13,306 nt of DNA from Modestobacter sp. (GCA_025965775.1 JAOPWG010000091.1:1-13306); one strand, 5' to 3'; positions 1-6,437 are shown, counted from the first letter of the stretch. Made by a program: numbers and translations. Notes: a model not told the origin generated them from the sequence alone.

Positions 1-164
1 ACCGAGAGTTGGCACTCTCGTTCAATCAACCAAAGGAACCCACCGAATCCGAAGACCCGGATGGGGATTTGTTACTTGGCACTGACTTTCGGCACGCTGT
101 TGAGTTCTCAAGGAGCGGACGCGCAGGAAGTCCAGCCCATTTCGGGGCCCTCGTTCGAGGCGGT
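1..164 (-). other. Leader of an rRNA operon (pre-16S), cut by the window edge
   Basis: Read leftward, this stretch resembles the leader upstream of 16S genes in many actinobacteria. The block GAGAACTCAACAGCGTGCC (minus strand of about 91-110) is followed by AAAGTCAGTGCCAA and then GGGTTCCTTTGG near 29-40, the same order as I recall in Streptomyces/Nocardioides-type leaders. There are small hairpins: TTGAG/CTCAA at 100-111, CCTCG/CGAGG at 149-160, and CGAGAG/CTCTCG at 3-20. Base composition is visibly less GC-rich than the flanking genes and no convincing reading frame exists. The 16S gene itself is not present and should begin within roughly the next 100-200 bases left of position 1. The 5' end given is the start predicted from the promoter at 171-198. 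The recognition is from memory of leader sequences, not from an alignment. Confidence 0.72.
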
Positions 165-170
165 GTTCTC

Positions 171-198
171 ACTGTACATCGCGTTCCGCAGCGGTCAA
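171..198 (-). promoter_or_regulatory. rRNA operon promoter, -35/-10
   Basis: On the minus strand, TTGACC (193-198) is separated by 16 nt from TACAGT (171-176), with TG directly before the -10. This gives a predicted start near 164. It is the best sigma-70-type promoter in the first 350 bases and lies about 60 nt upstream of the conserved GAGAACTCAACAG leader block, where an rrn promoter is expected. A second -10-like hexamer, TACTGT (266-271, minus), has only a weak -35 (TGCAGA) 17 nt further out. It could be an upstream tandem rrn promoter, but I do not call it. Confidence 0.6.
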
Positions 199-356
199 AC
201 CTCGGGGGTTCGACCGGCGGTTGACCAGGCTGGCGGCCCGGTCCGTTCTTCGCGGTGCATGGAGAACAGTACACGTCCTGGAGAGGGCTCTGCAGGGGGG
301 TACCCGACCACCCCCTCGGCGGCCGCGGACACCGGGCTGACCAGCGGTTCTGCGAC

Positions 357-986
357 TCAGGCCACCCCGCGGGGCCGGTACTGGACGCTGACCCGGGGAC
401 CGACCGGCTTCGTCGTCTTGGGGATGCAGTGCTCCCACGTGCGCTGGCAGGAACCGCCCATGACCACCAGGTCGCCGTGCCCCAGGGTGAACCGGAGGCT
501 CTCCCCGCCACCGACCGGCCGGAGCATGAGCGCCCGCGGCGAGCCGAACGAGACGATGGCGACCATCGTGTCCGCGCTACGGCTGCGCCCGATGCGGTCC
601 CCGTGCCAGGCGACACTGTCCCGCCCGTCCCGGTAGAGACACATGCCGGCGGTCACGAACGGTTCACCCAACTCAGGGCCGTAGTGGGCGTTCAGGTCGC
701 TCCGGGCGTCGGTCAGCGTCGGGTGCGGCAACGTCTCGCCACCGCCGTACCACCGCAGCAACCGGGGCACGTCGACCTCGCGGTCGTACATCTGCCGCCG
801 GTCGGCGCGCCAGCCGATGTCGCCCAGGAGGACGCCCAGAACCGCATCGGAGCCCTCGACCCAGCCAGGGAGGTGGTCCACCCAGGCGCCGCGGGAGAGA
901 AGGTGGCGGTTGACCCGCCCGGTCAGCGGGGACAGCGCCGGCTCGTCGGCGACGTCCCACATCGACGGCTGGTGCGCGAGCGACAT
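357..986 (-). CDS. alkB: AlkB-family 2-oxoglutarate/Fe(II) DNA dealkylation dioxygenase
   Basis: A 209-residue protein, the usual length for bacterial AlkB. The family oxidatively demethylates lesions such as 1-methyladenine and 3-methylcytosine in DNA or RNA, releasing formaldehyde, with 2-oxoglutarate as co-substrate. Visible residues are the HxD iron motif H128-G-D130 (in SVAWHGD), the distal iron ligand H186 (TWEHCIPK), and the 2-oxoglutarate-binding arginines R198 and R204 (GPRVSVQYR). Y118 in LYRDGRD matches the conserved YRDG(R)D loop before the iron site. The ATG at 986 has no Shine-Dalgarno. TAGCGT lies 6 nt upstream (minus strand, 993-998), so the message is probably leaderless. A LexA-type box at 1005-1026 suggests damage induction. 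It lies downstream of the helicase gene, 64 nt apart on the same strand, and upstream of the rRNA promoter. Family assignment is secure; lesion preference cannot be read from sequence. Confidence 0.93.
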   Translation of the reverse strand: MSLAHQPSMWDVADEPALSPLTGRVNRHLLSRGAWVDHLPGWVEGSDAVLGVLLGDIGWRADRRQMYDREVDVPRLLRWYGGGETLPHPTLTDARSDLNAHYGPELGEPFVTAGMCLYRDGRDSVAWHGDRIGRSRSADTMVAIVSFGSPRALMLRPVGGGESLRFTLGHGDLVVMGGSCQRTWEHCIPKTTKPVGPRVSVQYRPRGVA

Positions 987-992
987 GCCGGC

Positions 993-998
993 ACGCTA
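993..998 (-). promoter_or_regulatory. Candidate -10 box of a leaderless alkB transcript
   Basis: TAGCGT on the minus strand fits the actinobacterial TAnnnT -10 pattern and ends 6 nt before the alkB ATG, which would place the transcription start at or next to the start codon. No Shine-Dalgarno is present. At a 17-nt spacing the -35 region falls inside the SOS-like palindrome, so LexA binding there would block RNA polymerase. Confidence 0.4.
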
Positions 999-1004
999 CC
1001 GCAG

Positions 1005-1026
1005 GTTTCGCACACCTGTTCGAAAC
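1005..1026. promoter_or_regulatory. LexA/SOS-box-like palindrome upstream of alkB
   Basis: The core TCGCACACCTGTTCGA (1008-1023) matches the mycobacterial-type SOS box TCGAAC-N4-GTTCGA at 11 of 12 specified positions. Symmetry extends outward to GTTTCG ... CGAAAC, so 8 of 9 arm positions pair around a 4-nt centre. It sits 19 nt upstream of the alkB start codon, between the helicase stop codon and alkB. The consensus is established; LexA binding here is inferred. Confidence 0.6.
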
Positions 1027-1028
1027 CC

Positions 1029-1037
1029 TGTGGACAA
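1029..1037 (-). other. DnaA-box-like nonamer
   Basis: The minus strand reads TTGTCCACA, identical to the DnaA box consensus reported for Streptomyces and other high-GC actinobacteria. It is a single copy, 3 nt from the SOS-like palindrome and 42 nt upstream of alkB. There is no cluster, so it is not an origin. A regulatory or titration site, or chance, are all possible. Its TTGTCC could also act as a -35 element. Confidence 0.3.
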
Positions 1038-1050
1038 CCGTGCTCGCGGA

Positions 1051-3294
1051 TCAGGCGGTGAGGGCGAGCACGAAGGGCAGCACGGCCGAGGCGCCCGCGC
1101 GCCGCAGCTCACGCCCGGCGACGGTGACCGTCCACCGGGAGTCGGCCAGGTCGTCGACCAGCAGGACCGGGCCGTCCACCGATGCCAGCCGCTCCCGCAG
1201 GTCGTCCCCCACGACCACACGTCCCCAGATGGCAGCCAGCCGGAAAGCGCTGTTGCCACCGGGCTGTCCGGTGGGTCCGCCGTGGACCAGGTCCAGCTCC
1301 CCCAGGTAGGGCAGCCGCCCCAGCCGGGCGAGGCCCTGCGCGAGGCCCGAGACCAGGGCGGGTCGACGGCGCGACGGCATGGCCACCACGGCGGCCGGAC
1401 GTTGGGCCCAGTCCCAGGAACCCAGCACCCGGGCGCAGGCCTTGAGCAGGTCGTCGTCCGGCGGAGCGTCGGAGGGCAGCCCGGGGCGGATCACCCGGTG
1501 GGAGACGTCGAAGGCGGCGTCCGGGTCCTCCTCGATGCCGGGGGCCTGGAGGTCGTCGGTCAGCTGGGCCACCCCACCGACGCCGTCGTCCCCGAGCAGC
1601 GTGCGCAGCCGTTGTCCCCAGCCCAGATCGGTCAGCCGGGCCACGGCCCGGCCGGTCTCCACCTGTTCCCCGGCGACGATCTTGCCCTTGACCCCGACCC
1701 CGAGCCGGTCGGCACCGGTGGGCCACTGCGCCCGGGGGGCGAGCTCCACACCCGGCCGATCCAGCCGGGCCGAGGCCGCCTCGGCCGCGCCGGCCGGGAT
1801 GTCGGCTGTGTACCAGGGTCCGGCGCACACGTCGCAGCGCCCACAGGGCGCCGCCGTCGGGTCGTCCAGCGCCTCCTGCAGGAACGCCATGCGGCACTCC
1901 GCGGAGTCCACCGGCCGGGCATAGGCGAGCATCGCCCGCTGCTCGGCCTCCCGGGTCTGGGTCACCCGGGCGTAGCGGTCGGCGTCGTAGACCCACGGCT
2001 GGCCGGTCGACCGCCAGCCGCCCTGCACCCGTTCGACCGCCCCGTCGACGGCGAGCACCTTCAGCAGCAGCTCCAGGCGGGAGCGGCGCACGTCGGCAAC
2101 GGTCTCCAGCCGCGCCACCGACCAGGCCTTGCCGTCGGCCATGGCGTTGAGCACCGCGGCGGCGTGGTCCTCCCGGGGCATCGAGGAGGTGGCGAACCAC
2201 TGCCAGATGGCGATGTCCTCCGGGCCGGGGAGCAGGAGCACGTCGGCGTGCTCCACGGCGCGGCCGGCACGCCCGACCTGCTGGTAGTAGCTGACCGGCG
2301 AGGACGGCGCCCCGAGGTGGACGACGAACCCCAGGTCGGGCTTGTCGAAGCCCATGCCCAGAGCCGAGGTGGCGACCAGCGCCTTGACCCGGTTCTCCCG
2401 GAGGGCCTCCTCGGCGTCCTTGCGGTCGGCGTCGTCCAGCCGGCCGGTGTAGGCACGGACCTCGTGTCCGGCGTCGCGCAGCAGCGCGGCGGTCTCCTCG
2501 GCCGCGGCCACGGTCAGCGTGTAGACGATGCCGCTGCCCGGCAGGTCGGTGATGTGCGCGGCCAGCCAGGCCAGCCGCGCCCGGTCGGTGTCGAGCCGGA
2601 GCACGCCCAGCCGCAGCGAGTCGCGGGCAAGGGGGCCGCGCACCGTGGTGACCTCGACCCCGCCGGCGCCCAGCTGCTCGGCGACGTCGGCCACCACCCG
2701 CTCGTTGGCCGTGGCCGTCGTCGCCAGCACGGGGGTGCCGGCCGGGAGCTGGCCGAGCAGGTCGCGGATGCGCCGGTAGTCGGGCCGGAAGTCGTGGCCC
2801 CAGTCGGAGACGCAGTGCGCCTCGTCGACGACGAGCAGGCCGCAACGGGACACCAGACCCGGCAGCTGCTCGTCGCGGAAGCGGGGGTTGGTCAGCCGCT
2901 CGGGGGACACCAGGAGGACGTCGACGTCGTCGGCGGCCAGCCGGGCGGCCACGTCGTCCCACTCGGTGGCGTTGGCGCTGGAGATCTCCACCGCCTTGAT
3001 GCCCGCCCGGGCGGCCGCGGCGACCTGGTCGCGCATCAGCGCGAGCAGCGGGCTGACCAGCAGCGTCGGGCCGGCACCTCGGCGGCGCAGCAACGCGGTG
3101 GAGACGAAGTAGACGGCGGACTTGCCCCAACCGGTGCGCTGCACGACCAGGGCCCGCTGCTGCCGCTCGACCAGCGCCGCGACCGCGGCGTCCTGACCTT
3201 CGCGGAAGACCGCGTCGGGCCGCCCGGTGAGCTCACGCAGGATGCCGAGCGCCTCGTCGGCCAGATCGGTGGTCGGCGTCGCCAGGCTGCTCAT
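1051..3294 (-). CDS. RecQ-family ATP-dependent DNA helicase with C-terminal PRTase-like domain
   Basis: 747 residues. Superfamily-2 helicase motifs occur in RecQ order: the FREGQ entry motif (30-34), Walker A-like RTGWGKSA (53-60), SPLLALMRDQV (81-91), DEAHCVSDWGHDFRPDY (157-173), the TTATA motif III (192-196), ATSALGMGFDKPD (308-320) and QQVGRAGR (338-345). A RecQ zinc site follows with C467, C484, C487 and C490. No HRDC domain is evident. The last about 115 residues (from 632) instead resemble a type I phosphoribosyltransferase, ending in the PRPP-loop-like VLLVDDLADSRWT (710-722). RecQ enzymes unwind DNA 3'-5' during recombination and fork repair; the role of the added domain is unknown. 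The frame stays open upstream to 4263, but that part is antisense to the PHP gene and carries no helicase homology. ATG 3294 is chosen because the Q-motif follows it at normal distance and TACGGT (3302-3307) lies 7 nt upstream, a leaderless arrangement. Confidence 0.93.
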   Translation of the reverse strand: MSSLATPTTDLADEALGILRELTGRPDAVFREGQDAAVAALVERQQRALVVQRTGWGKSAVYFVSTALLRRRGAGPTLLVSPLLALMRDQVAAAARAGIKAVEISSANATEWDDVAARLAADDVDVLLVSPERLTNPRFRDEQLPGLVSRCGLLVVDEAHCVSDWGHDFRPDYRRIRDLLGQLPAGTPVLATTATANERVVADVAEQLGAGGVEVTTVRGPLARDSLRLGVLRLDTDRARLAWLAAHITDLPGSGIVYTLTVAAAEETAALLRDAGHEVRAYTGRLDDADRKDAEEALRENRVKALVATSALGMGFDKPDLGFVVHLGAPSSPVSYYQQVGRAGRAVEHADVLLLPGPEDIAIWQWFATSSMPREDHAAAVLNAMADGKAWSVARLETVADVRRSRLELLLKVLAVDGAVERVQGGWRSTGQPWVYDADRYARVTQTREAEQRAMLAYARPVDSAECRMAFLQEALDDPTAAPCGRCDVCAGPWYTADIPAGAAEAASARLDRPGVELAPRAQWPTGADRLGVGVKGKIVAGEQVETGRAVARLTDLGWGQRLRTLLGDDGVGGVAQLTDDLQAPGIEEDPDAAFDVSHRVIRPGLPSDAPPDDDLLKACARVLGSWDWAQRPAAVVAMPSRRRPALVSGLAQGLARLGRLPYLGELDLVHGGPTGQPGGNSAFRLAAIWGRVVVGDDLRERLASVDGPVLLVDDLADSRWTVTVAGRELRRAGASAVLPFVLALTA

Positions 3295-3301
3295 GCCCCC
3301 G

Positions 3302-3307
3302 ACCGTA
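3302..3307 (-). promoter_or_regulatory. Candidate -10 box of a leaderless helicase transcript
   Basis: TACGGT on the minus strand fits TAnnnT and ends 7 nt before ATG 3294, supporting both that start codon and leaderless translation. I see no clear -35 element. The intergenic space to the divergent PHP gene is 81 nt. Confidence 0.35.
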
Positions 3308-3375
3308 GGCGTCCCCACCGACAGCCCGCGCCCCGCCGTGGCGACCCTGTGGACGGCGGGGAATGATGAGCGGCG

Positions 3376-4221
3376 ATGTCGCGCGAGCACCCGCAGGTGA
3401 TGCTCCCCCCGGACAACCACGTGCACACCGAGTTCTCCTGGGACACCGGCCCGCGCGCCTCGATGCTGCGCACCTGCGAGGAGGCCGTGCGGCTCGGGTT
3501 GCCCGCCGTGGCCTTCACCGAGCACCTGGACTTCACGGTCTGGAACGCCGACGACCAGGCCGCCGCCCAGGGGCTGACCGAGCGGTACCCGGCCAACCAG
3601 CGCCCGATCGACGTCGATGTCTACGCGGAGACCATCTGGGAGTGCCGCGACCGCTTCCCCGAACTGCGGGTGTGGTCCGGGATCGAGGCGGGCGAGCCGC
3701 ACCTGTTCGCCGGCAGCATCGCCGCGCACCTGAAGGCCTCGCCGGTCGACCGCGTCCTCGGGTCGCTGCACTCGCTCTCCCAGGGCGGCCAGCTCATCGG
3801 CGTGAGCCGGATGCTGACCGCCGGCGGTGCCGAGGAGACGATGCGCCGCTACCTCGGCGAGATGGTCATGATGATCGAGTCCAGCGACGTCTTCCAGGTC
3901 CTCGCGCACTGCGACTTCCCGCGGCGGACCTGGCCCGGTGGCCGCGACCGCTACCAGGAACACGTGTTCGAGGAGGAGTACCGCGCCGTCTTCCGCGCGC
4001 TGGCGGCCACCGGGCGGGCGCTGGAGGTCAACACGACCAGCCCGCTGTGGTCGGTCCCCCTCCTGAGCTGGTTCCGCGAGGAGGGCGGCGACGCGGTCAG
4101 CTTCGGCAGCGACGCGCACGTGCCCCACGCGGTCGGGCAGCGCTTCGACCTGGCGGTCGCCATCACGGAGGCGGCCGGCTTCCGGCCCGGCCGCGACCGG
4201 TTCGACTTCTGGCGCCGCTGA
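3376..4221 (+). CDS. PHP-domain metal-dependent phosphoesterase (histidinol-phosphatase HisK/HisJ-like)
   Basis: 281 residues with the full set of PHP-domain metal ligands: H15 and H17 (HVHTEFSWD), E49-H50 (FTEHLD), E104 (GIEAGE), H132 (GSLHSL), H178 and D180 (LAHCD), and D246 and H248 (GSDAH). The PHP superfamily includes histidinol phosphatase HisK, DNA polymerase III exonuclease-like domains and assorted phosphoesterases; a stand-alone protein of this size is most like the HisK/YtvP group. No his genes are nearby, so histidine synthesis is not supported by context and another small phosphoester is as likely. It is divergent from the helicase (81-nt gap) and 73 nt upstream of the carbamate kinase, which has its own promoter. 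ATG 3376 has no strong Shine-Dalgarno; AATGAT at 3362-3367 might serve as -10. A later start at GTG 3397 or ATG 3400 would still keep the whole metal site. Confidence 0.88.
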   Translation: MSREHPQVMLPPDNHVHTEFSWDTGPRASMLRTCEEAVRLGLPAVAFTEHLDFTVWNADDQAAAQGLTERYPANQRPIDVDVYAETIWECRDRFPELRVWSGIEAGEPHLFAGSIAAHLKASPVDRVLGSLHSLSQGGQLIGVSRMLTAGGAEETMRRYLGEMVMMIESSDVFQVLAHCDFPRRTWPGGRDRYQEHVFEEEYRAVFRALAATGRALEVNTTSPLWSVPLLSWFREEGGDAVSFGSDAHVPHAVGQRFDLAVAITEAAGFRPGRDRFDFWRR

Positions 4222-4258
4222 GCCGGCAGGAACTGCTGCGAACGGATTGACGAAGTAC

Positions 4259-4288
4259 TTCACCGCTAAGGCAATTACCGGTTAGGGT
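4259..4288 (+). promoter_or_regulatory. Promoter of the carbamate kinase-amidohydrolase operon
   Basis: TTCACC (4259-4264), an 18-nt spacer and TAGGGT (4283-4288) end 6 nt before the GTG at 4295. There is no Shine-Dalgarno, so the first gene is probably leaderless. Three bases of the -35 lie inside the perfect palindrome GAAGTACTTC (4252-4261). The spacer and -10 contain two related direct repeats, ACCGCTAAGG (4262-4271) and ACCGGTTAGG (4277-4286). These could be a regulator site but match no operator I recognise. Confidence 0.5.
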
Positions 4289-4294
4289 CGCGCG

Positions 4295-5266
4295 GTGACC
4301 CTCCTCCGCCGCGTCGTCATCGCGCTCGGCGGGAACGCCATGACCGGGCCCGACGGGTCGGCGACGCCCCGGGCGCAGCGCGACGCGATCGCCGTCGCCG
4401 CCCGCCACATCGCCGAGGTCGTCGCCACCGGCGTCCAGGTGGTGCTGACCCACGGGAACGGTCCCCAGGTCGGGAACCTGCTGGTCAAGAACGAACTGGC
4501 CGCGCACGTGGTGCCGCCGGTGCCCCTGGACTGGAACGTCGCACAGACCCAGGCGACCATCGGCCTGACCATCGCCGACGAACTGGATGCCTGCCTCGCC
4601 GCGCGGGGCCTGCCACAGCGCACCGCCGCCGTGGTGACCCGCACGCTGGTGGACGCCGGCGACCCCGGCTTCAGCACCCCCACCAAGCCGGTCGGCCGCT
4701 TCCTGCCGCGCGAGGAGGCGCAGCGGTTCATCGCGCTGGGGCAGAACTGGGAGGACCGCGGCCCCCGCGGCTGGCGCCGGGTCGTCGCCTCGCCCGAACC
4801 GCTGTCCGTCATCGACGTCCCGGCGGTCAACGCGCTCGTCACGGCCGGGTTCGTCGTCGTCTGTGCGGGCGGCGGCGGCGTGCCGGTGGTCGACGAGGGC
4901 CACGACGGCACGGCACTGCACGGCATCGAGGCGGTCATCGACAAGGACCTGACCGCCGCGCTGCTGGCCGGCGAGCTCGGCGCGGACACCCTGGTGATCG
5001 CCACCGACGTCCCCAACGTGATGATCGACTTCGGCACGCCCGCCCAGCGGCCACTGGGCGCGGTGACCGCCGCGGAACTGCGCGGGCATGCGGCCGCCGG
5101 GCAGTTCGCCCGCGGCAGCATGGGCCCCAAGGTCGACGCCGCCCTGCGCTTCGTCGACGGCGGGAACTCCGCGGACACGCAGCGCCGCGCCGTCATCACC
5201 TCGCTCGAGCACATCTCCGACGTCGTCACCGGTGACGACGTCGGCACCGTCCTGACCGCTCTGTAG
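4295..5266 (+). CDS. Carbamate kinase (ArcC-type amino acid kinase fold)
   Basis: 323 residues, near the usual 310-315. Family motifs are all present: ALGGNA (10-15) for nucleotide phosphate binding, THGNGPQVGN (52-61), PTKPVG (129-134), RRVVASPEP (161-169), AGGGGVPV (191-198), EAVIDKDL (212-219) and GSMGPKV (274-280). The enzyme reversibly interconverts carbamoyl phosphate plus ADP with carbamate plus ATP; in fermentative pathways (arginine deiminase, allantoin/oxamate) it makes ATP. None of those partner genes (deiminase, carbamoyltransferase) is present. Instead the next gene, 11 nt downstream, is a ring-opening amidohydrolase, so a role in handling carbamate or carbamoyl units from a cyclic ureide or imide is the likeliest reading. 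That is inference from context only. The GTG start is fixed by the LLRRVVIALGGN beginning, which has the normal N-terminal length. Confidence 0.93.
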   Translation: MTLLRRVVIALGGNAMTGPDGSATPRAQRDAIAVAARHIAEVVATGVQVVLTHGNGPQVGNLLVKNELAAHVVPPVPLDWNVAQTQATIGLTIADELDACLAARGLPQRTAAVVTRTLVDAGDPGFSTPTKPVGRFLPREEAQRFIALGQNWEDRGPRGWRRVVASPEPLSVIDVPAVNALVTAGFVVVCAGGGGVPVVDEGHDGTALHGIEAVIDKDLTAALLAGELGADTLVIATDVPNVMIDFGTPAQRPLGAVTAAELRGHAAAGQFARGSMGPKVDAALRFVDGGNSADTQRRAVITSLEHISDVVTGDDVGTVLTAL

Positions 5267-5277
5267 AAGGAGAATTC

Positions 5278-6381
5278 ATGCCCGCACCGATCGAGGTCCG
5301 CAAGGTCCCGCTGCACAACGTCAGCGACGCCACCGAGCTGGCCAAGCTCATCGACGAGGGCGTCATGGACGCCGACCGGGTCATCGCCGTCATCGGCAAG
5401 ACCGAGGGCAACGGCGGCGTGAACGACTACACCCGGATCATCGCCGACCGCGCGTTCCGCGAGGTGCTGGTGGAGAAGGGCACCCGGACGCCGGAGCAGG
5501 TCAAGCAGGTCCCGATCGTGTGGTCCGGCGGCACGGACGGCGTCATCAGCCCGCACGCCACCATCTTCGCCACCCTGCCCGCGAACTCGGTGGAGAAGAC
5601 CGACGAGCCGCGGCTGACCGTCGGCTTCGCGATGAGCGAGACGCTGCTGCCCGAGGACATCGGCCGGCTCACCATGGTGGAGAAGGTCGCCGAGGCCGTG
5701 CGCCGGGCGATGGCCGAGGCCGGGATCACCGATCCGGCCGACGTGCACTACGTGCAGACGAAGACGCCACTGCTGACCATCGAGACCATCCGCGACGCCC
5801 ACTCGCGCGGCCAGGAGACCTACTACGACGAGCCGCACGGCTCGATGGACCTGTCCATCGGCACCACCGCGCTGGGCATCGCGCTGGCGCTGGGCGAGAT
5901 CGAGATGCCCGAGCAGAAGCAGGTCATGCGCGACTTCTCGCTGTTCAGCGCGGTCGCCTCCTGCTCCTCGGGCGTGGAGCTCGACCGGGCACAGATCGTC
6001 GTGGTCGGCAACGCCCGCGGGCACGGTGGCAATTACCGCATCGGCCACTCGGTGATGAACGACGCCCTCGACCAGGACGGCATCTGGAACGCCATCCGGG
6101 ACGCCGGCCTGGAGCTGCCGGAGCGGCCGCACACCAGCGACCTGGGTGACAACCTGGTCAACGTCTTCCTCAAGTGCGAGGCCGACCCGACCGGCTACGT
6201 GCGCGGGCGCCGCAACGCGATGCTCGACGACTCCGACGTCTTCTGGCACCGGCAGATCAAGGCCACCGTCGGCGGCGTCGCCGCGTCGGTGACCGGCGAC
6301 CCGGCCGTCTTCGTCTCCGTCGCGGCCGTGCACCAGGGCCCGTCCGGGGGCGGCCCGGTCGCGGCGATCGTCAAGGCCTGA
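5278..6381 (+). CDS. Ring-opening amidohydrolase, barbiturase/cyanuric acid hydrolase family
   Basis: 367 residues, the normal length for this unusual three-repeat family, which hydrolyses cyclic amides with Ser-Lys dyads. Repeat 1 carries K41 (IGKTEGNGGVND) and S83 (VWSGGTDG). Repeat 2 carries K162 (VQTKTPLL) and S230/S231 (SCSSGVE). Repeat 3 carries K299 or K328 and S356 (HQGPSGGGPVA). Known members open barbiturate to ureidomalonate (oxidative pyrimidine catabolism) or cyanuric acid to carboxybiuret (s-triazine catabolism). I cannot separate these by eye, and the family also has members of unknown substrate. No uracil/thymine oxidase, ureidomalonase, biuret hydrolase or triazine gene lies nearby. 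A strong Shine-Dalgarno, AGAAGGAGA (5265-5273), overlaps the stop codon of the carbamate kinase, showing translational coupling or at least one operon. It ends in a hairpin terminator 7 nt after the stop. Confidence 0.92.
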   Translation: MPAPIEVRKVPLHNVSDATELAKLIDEGVMDADRVIAVIGKTEGNGGVNDYTRIIADRAFREVLVEKGTRTPEQVKQVPIVWSGGTDGVISPHATIFATLPANSVEKTDEPRLTVGFAMSETLLPEDIGRLTMVEKVAEAVRRAMAEAGITDPADVHYVQTKTPLLTIETIRDAHSRGQETYYDEPHGSMDLSIGTTALGIALALGEIEMPEQKQVMRDFSLFSAVASCSSGVELDRAQIVVVGNARGHGGNYRIGHSVMNDALDQDGIWNAIRDAGLELPERPHTSDLGDNLVNVFLKCEADPTGYVRGRRNAMLDDSDVFWHRQIKATVGGVAASVTGDPAVFVSVAAVHQGPSGGGPVAAIVKA

Positions 6382-6388
6382 CGCTCAG

Positions 6389-6437
6389 CACGACAGCGGC
6401 GCCGGTCGGGGATCCACCCCCGGCCGGCGCCGTCGTG
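6389..6437. terminator. Strong hairpin terminator, probably bidirectional
   Basis: The left arm (6389-6411) and right arm (6418-6437) pair over CACGAC/GTCGTG, GGCGCCGG/CCGGCGCC and CGGGG/CCCCG, with one 3-nt bulge and one G-U pair, closing a 6-nt loop. It starts 7 nt after the amidohydrolase stop codon. There is no T-tract, as is common in high-GC actinobacteria. It lies between convergent transcription units (amidohydrolase from the left, iclR/SDR remnant from the right). Nothing else is visible in 6382-6496. Confidence 0.7.

Noticed and set aside
9..30. CIRCE-like half site TTGGCACTC (9-17)
   Set aside because: The second arm GAGTGCCAA is missing at the required 9-nt spacing, and the sequence is explained as part of a leader hairpin of the rRNA operon.
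200..225. Possible tRNA T-arm (GGGGGTTCGACC)
   Set aside because: The flanking stem does not pair and no acceptor or anticodon arm can be drawn.
296..315. GGGGG/CCCCC hairpin after alkB as its terminator
   Set aside because: Five base pairs with a 10-nt loop and no T-tract; too weak to call.
1025..3354. 11-mer ACCCTGTGGAC repeated on both sides of the helicase gene (1025-1035 and 3344-3354)
   Set aside because: Repeats of this length are expected by chance in 13 kb; no target duplication or mobile element is present.
817..3366. 849-codon open frame on the plus strand
   Set aside because: It lies opposite the helicase gene and is rich in Gly, Gln, His and Arg with no domain; it is a typical antisense shadow in high-GC DNA.
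3295..4263. N-terminal extension of the helicase frame to a start at 4263
   Set aside because: The extra 323 residues run antisense to the PHP gene, show no homology, and the helicase Q-motif sits at normal distance from ATG 3294.
4282..6333. 683-codon open frame on the minus strand opposite carbamate kinase and amidohydrolase
   Set aside because: Both plus-strand genes have complete family motifs; the minus frame is low-complexity shadow.
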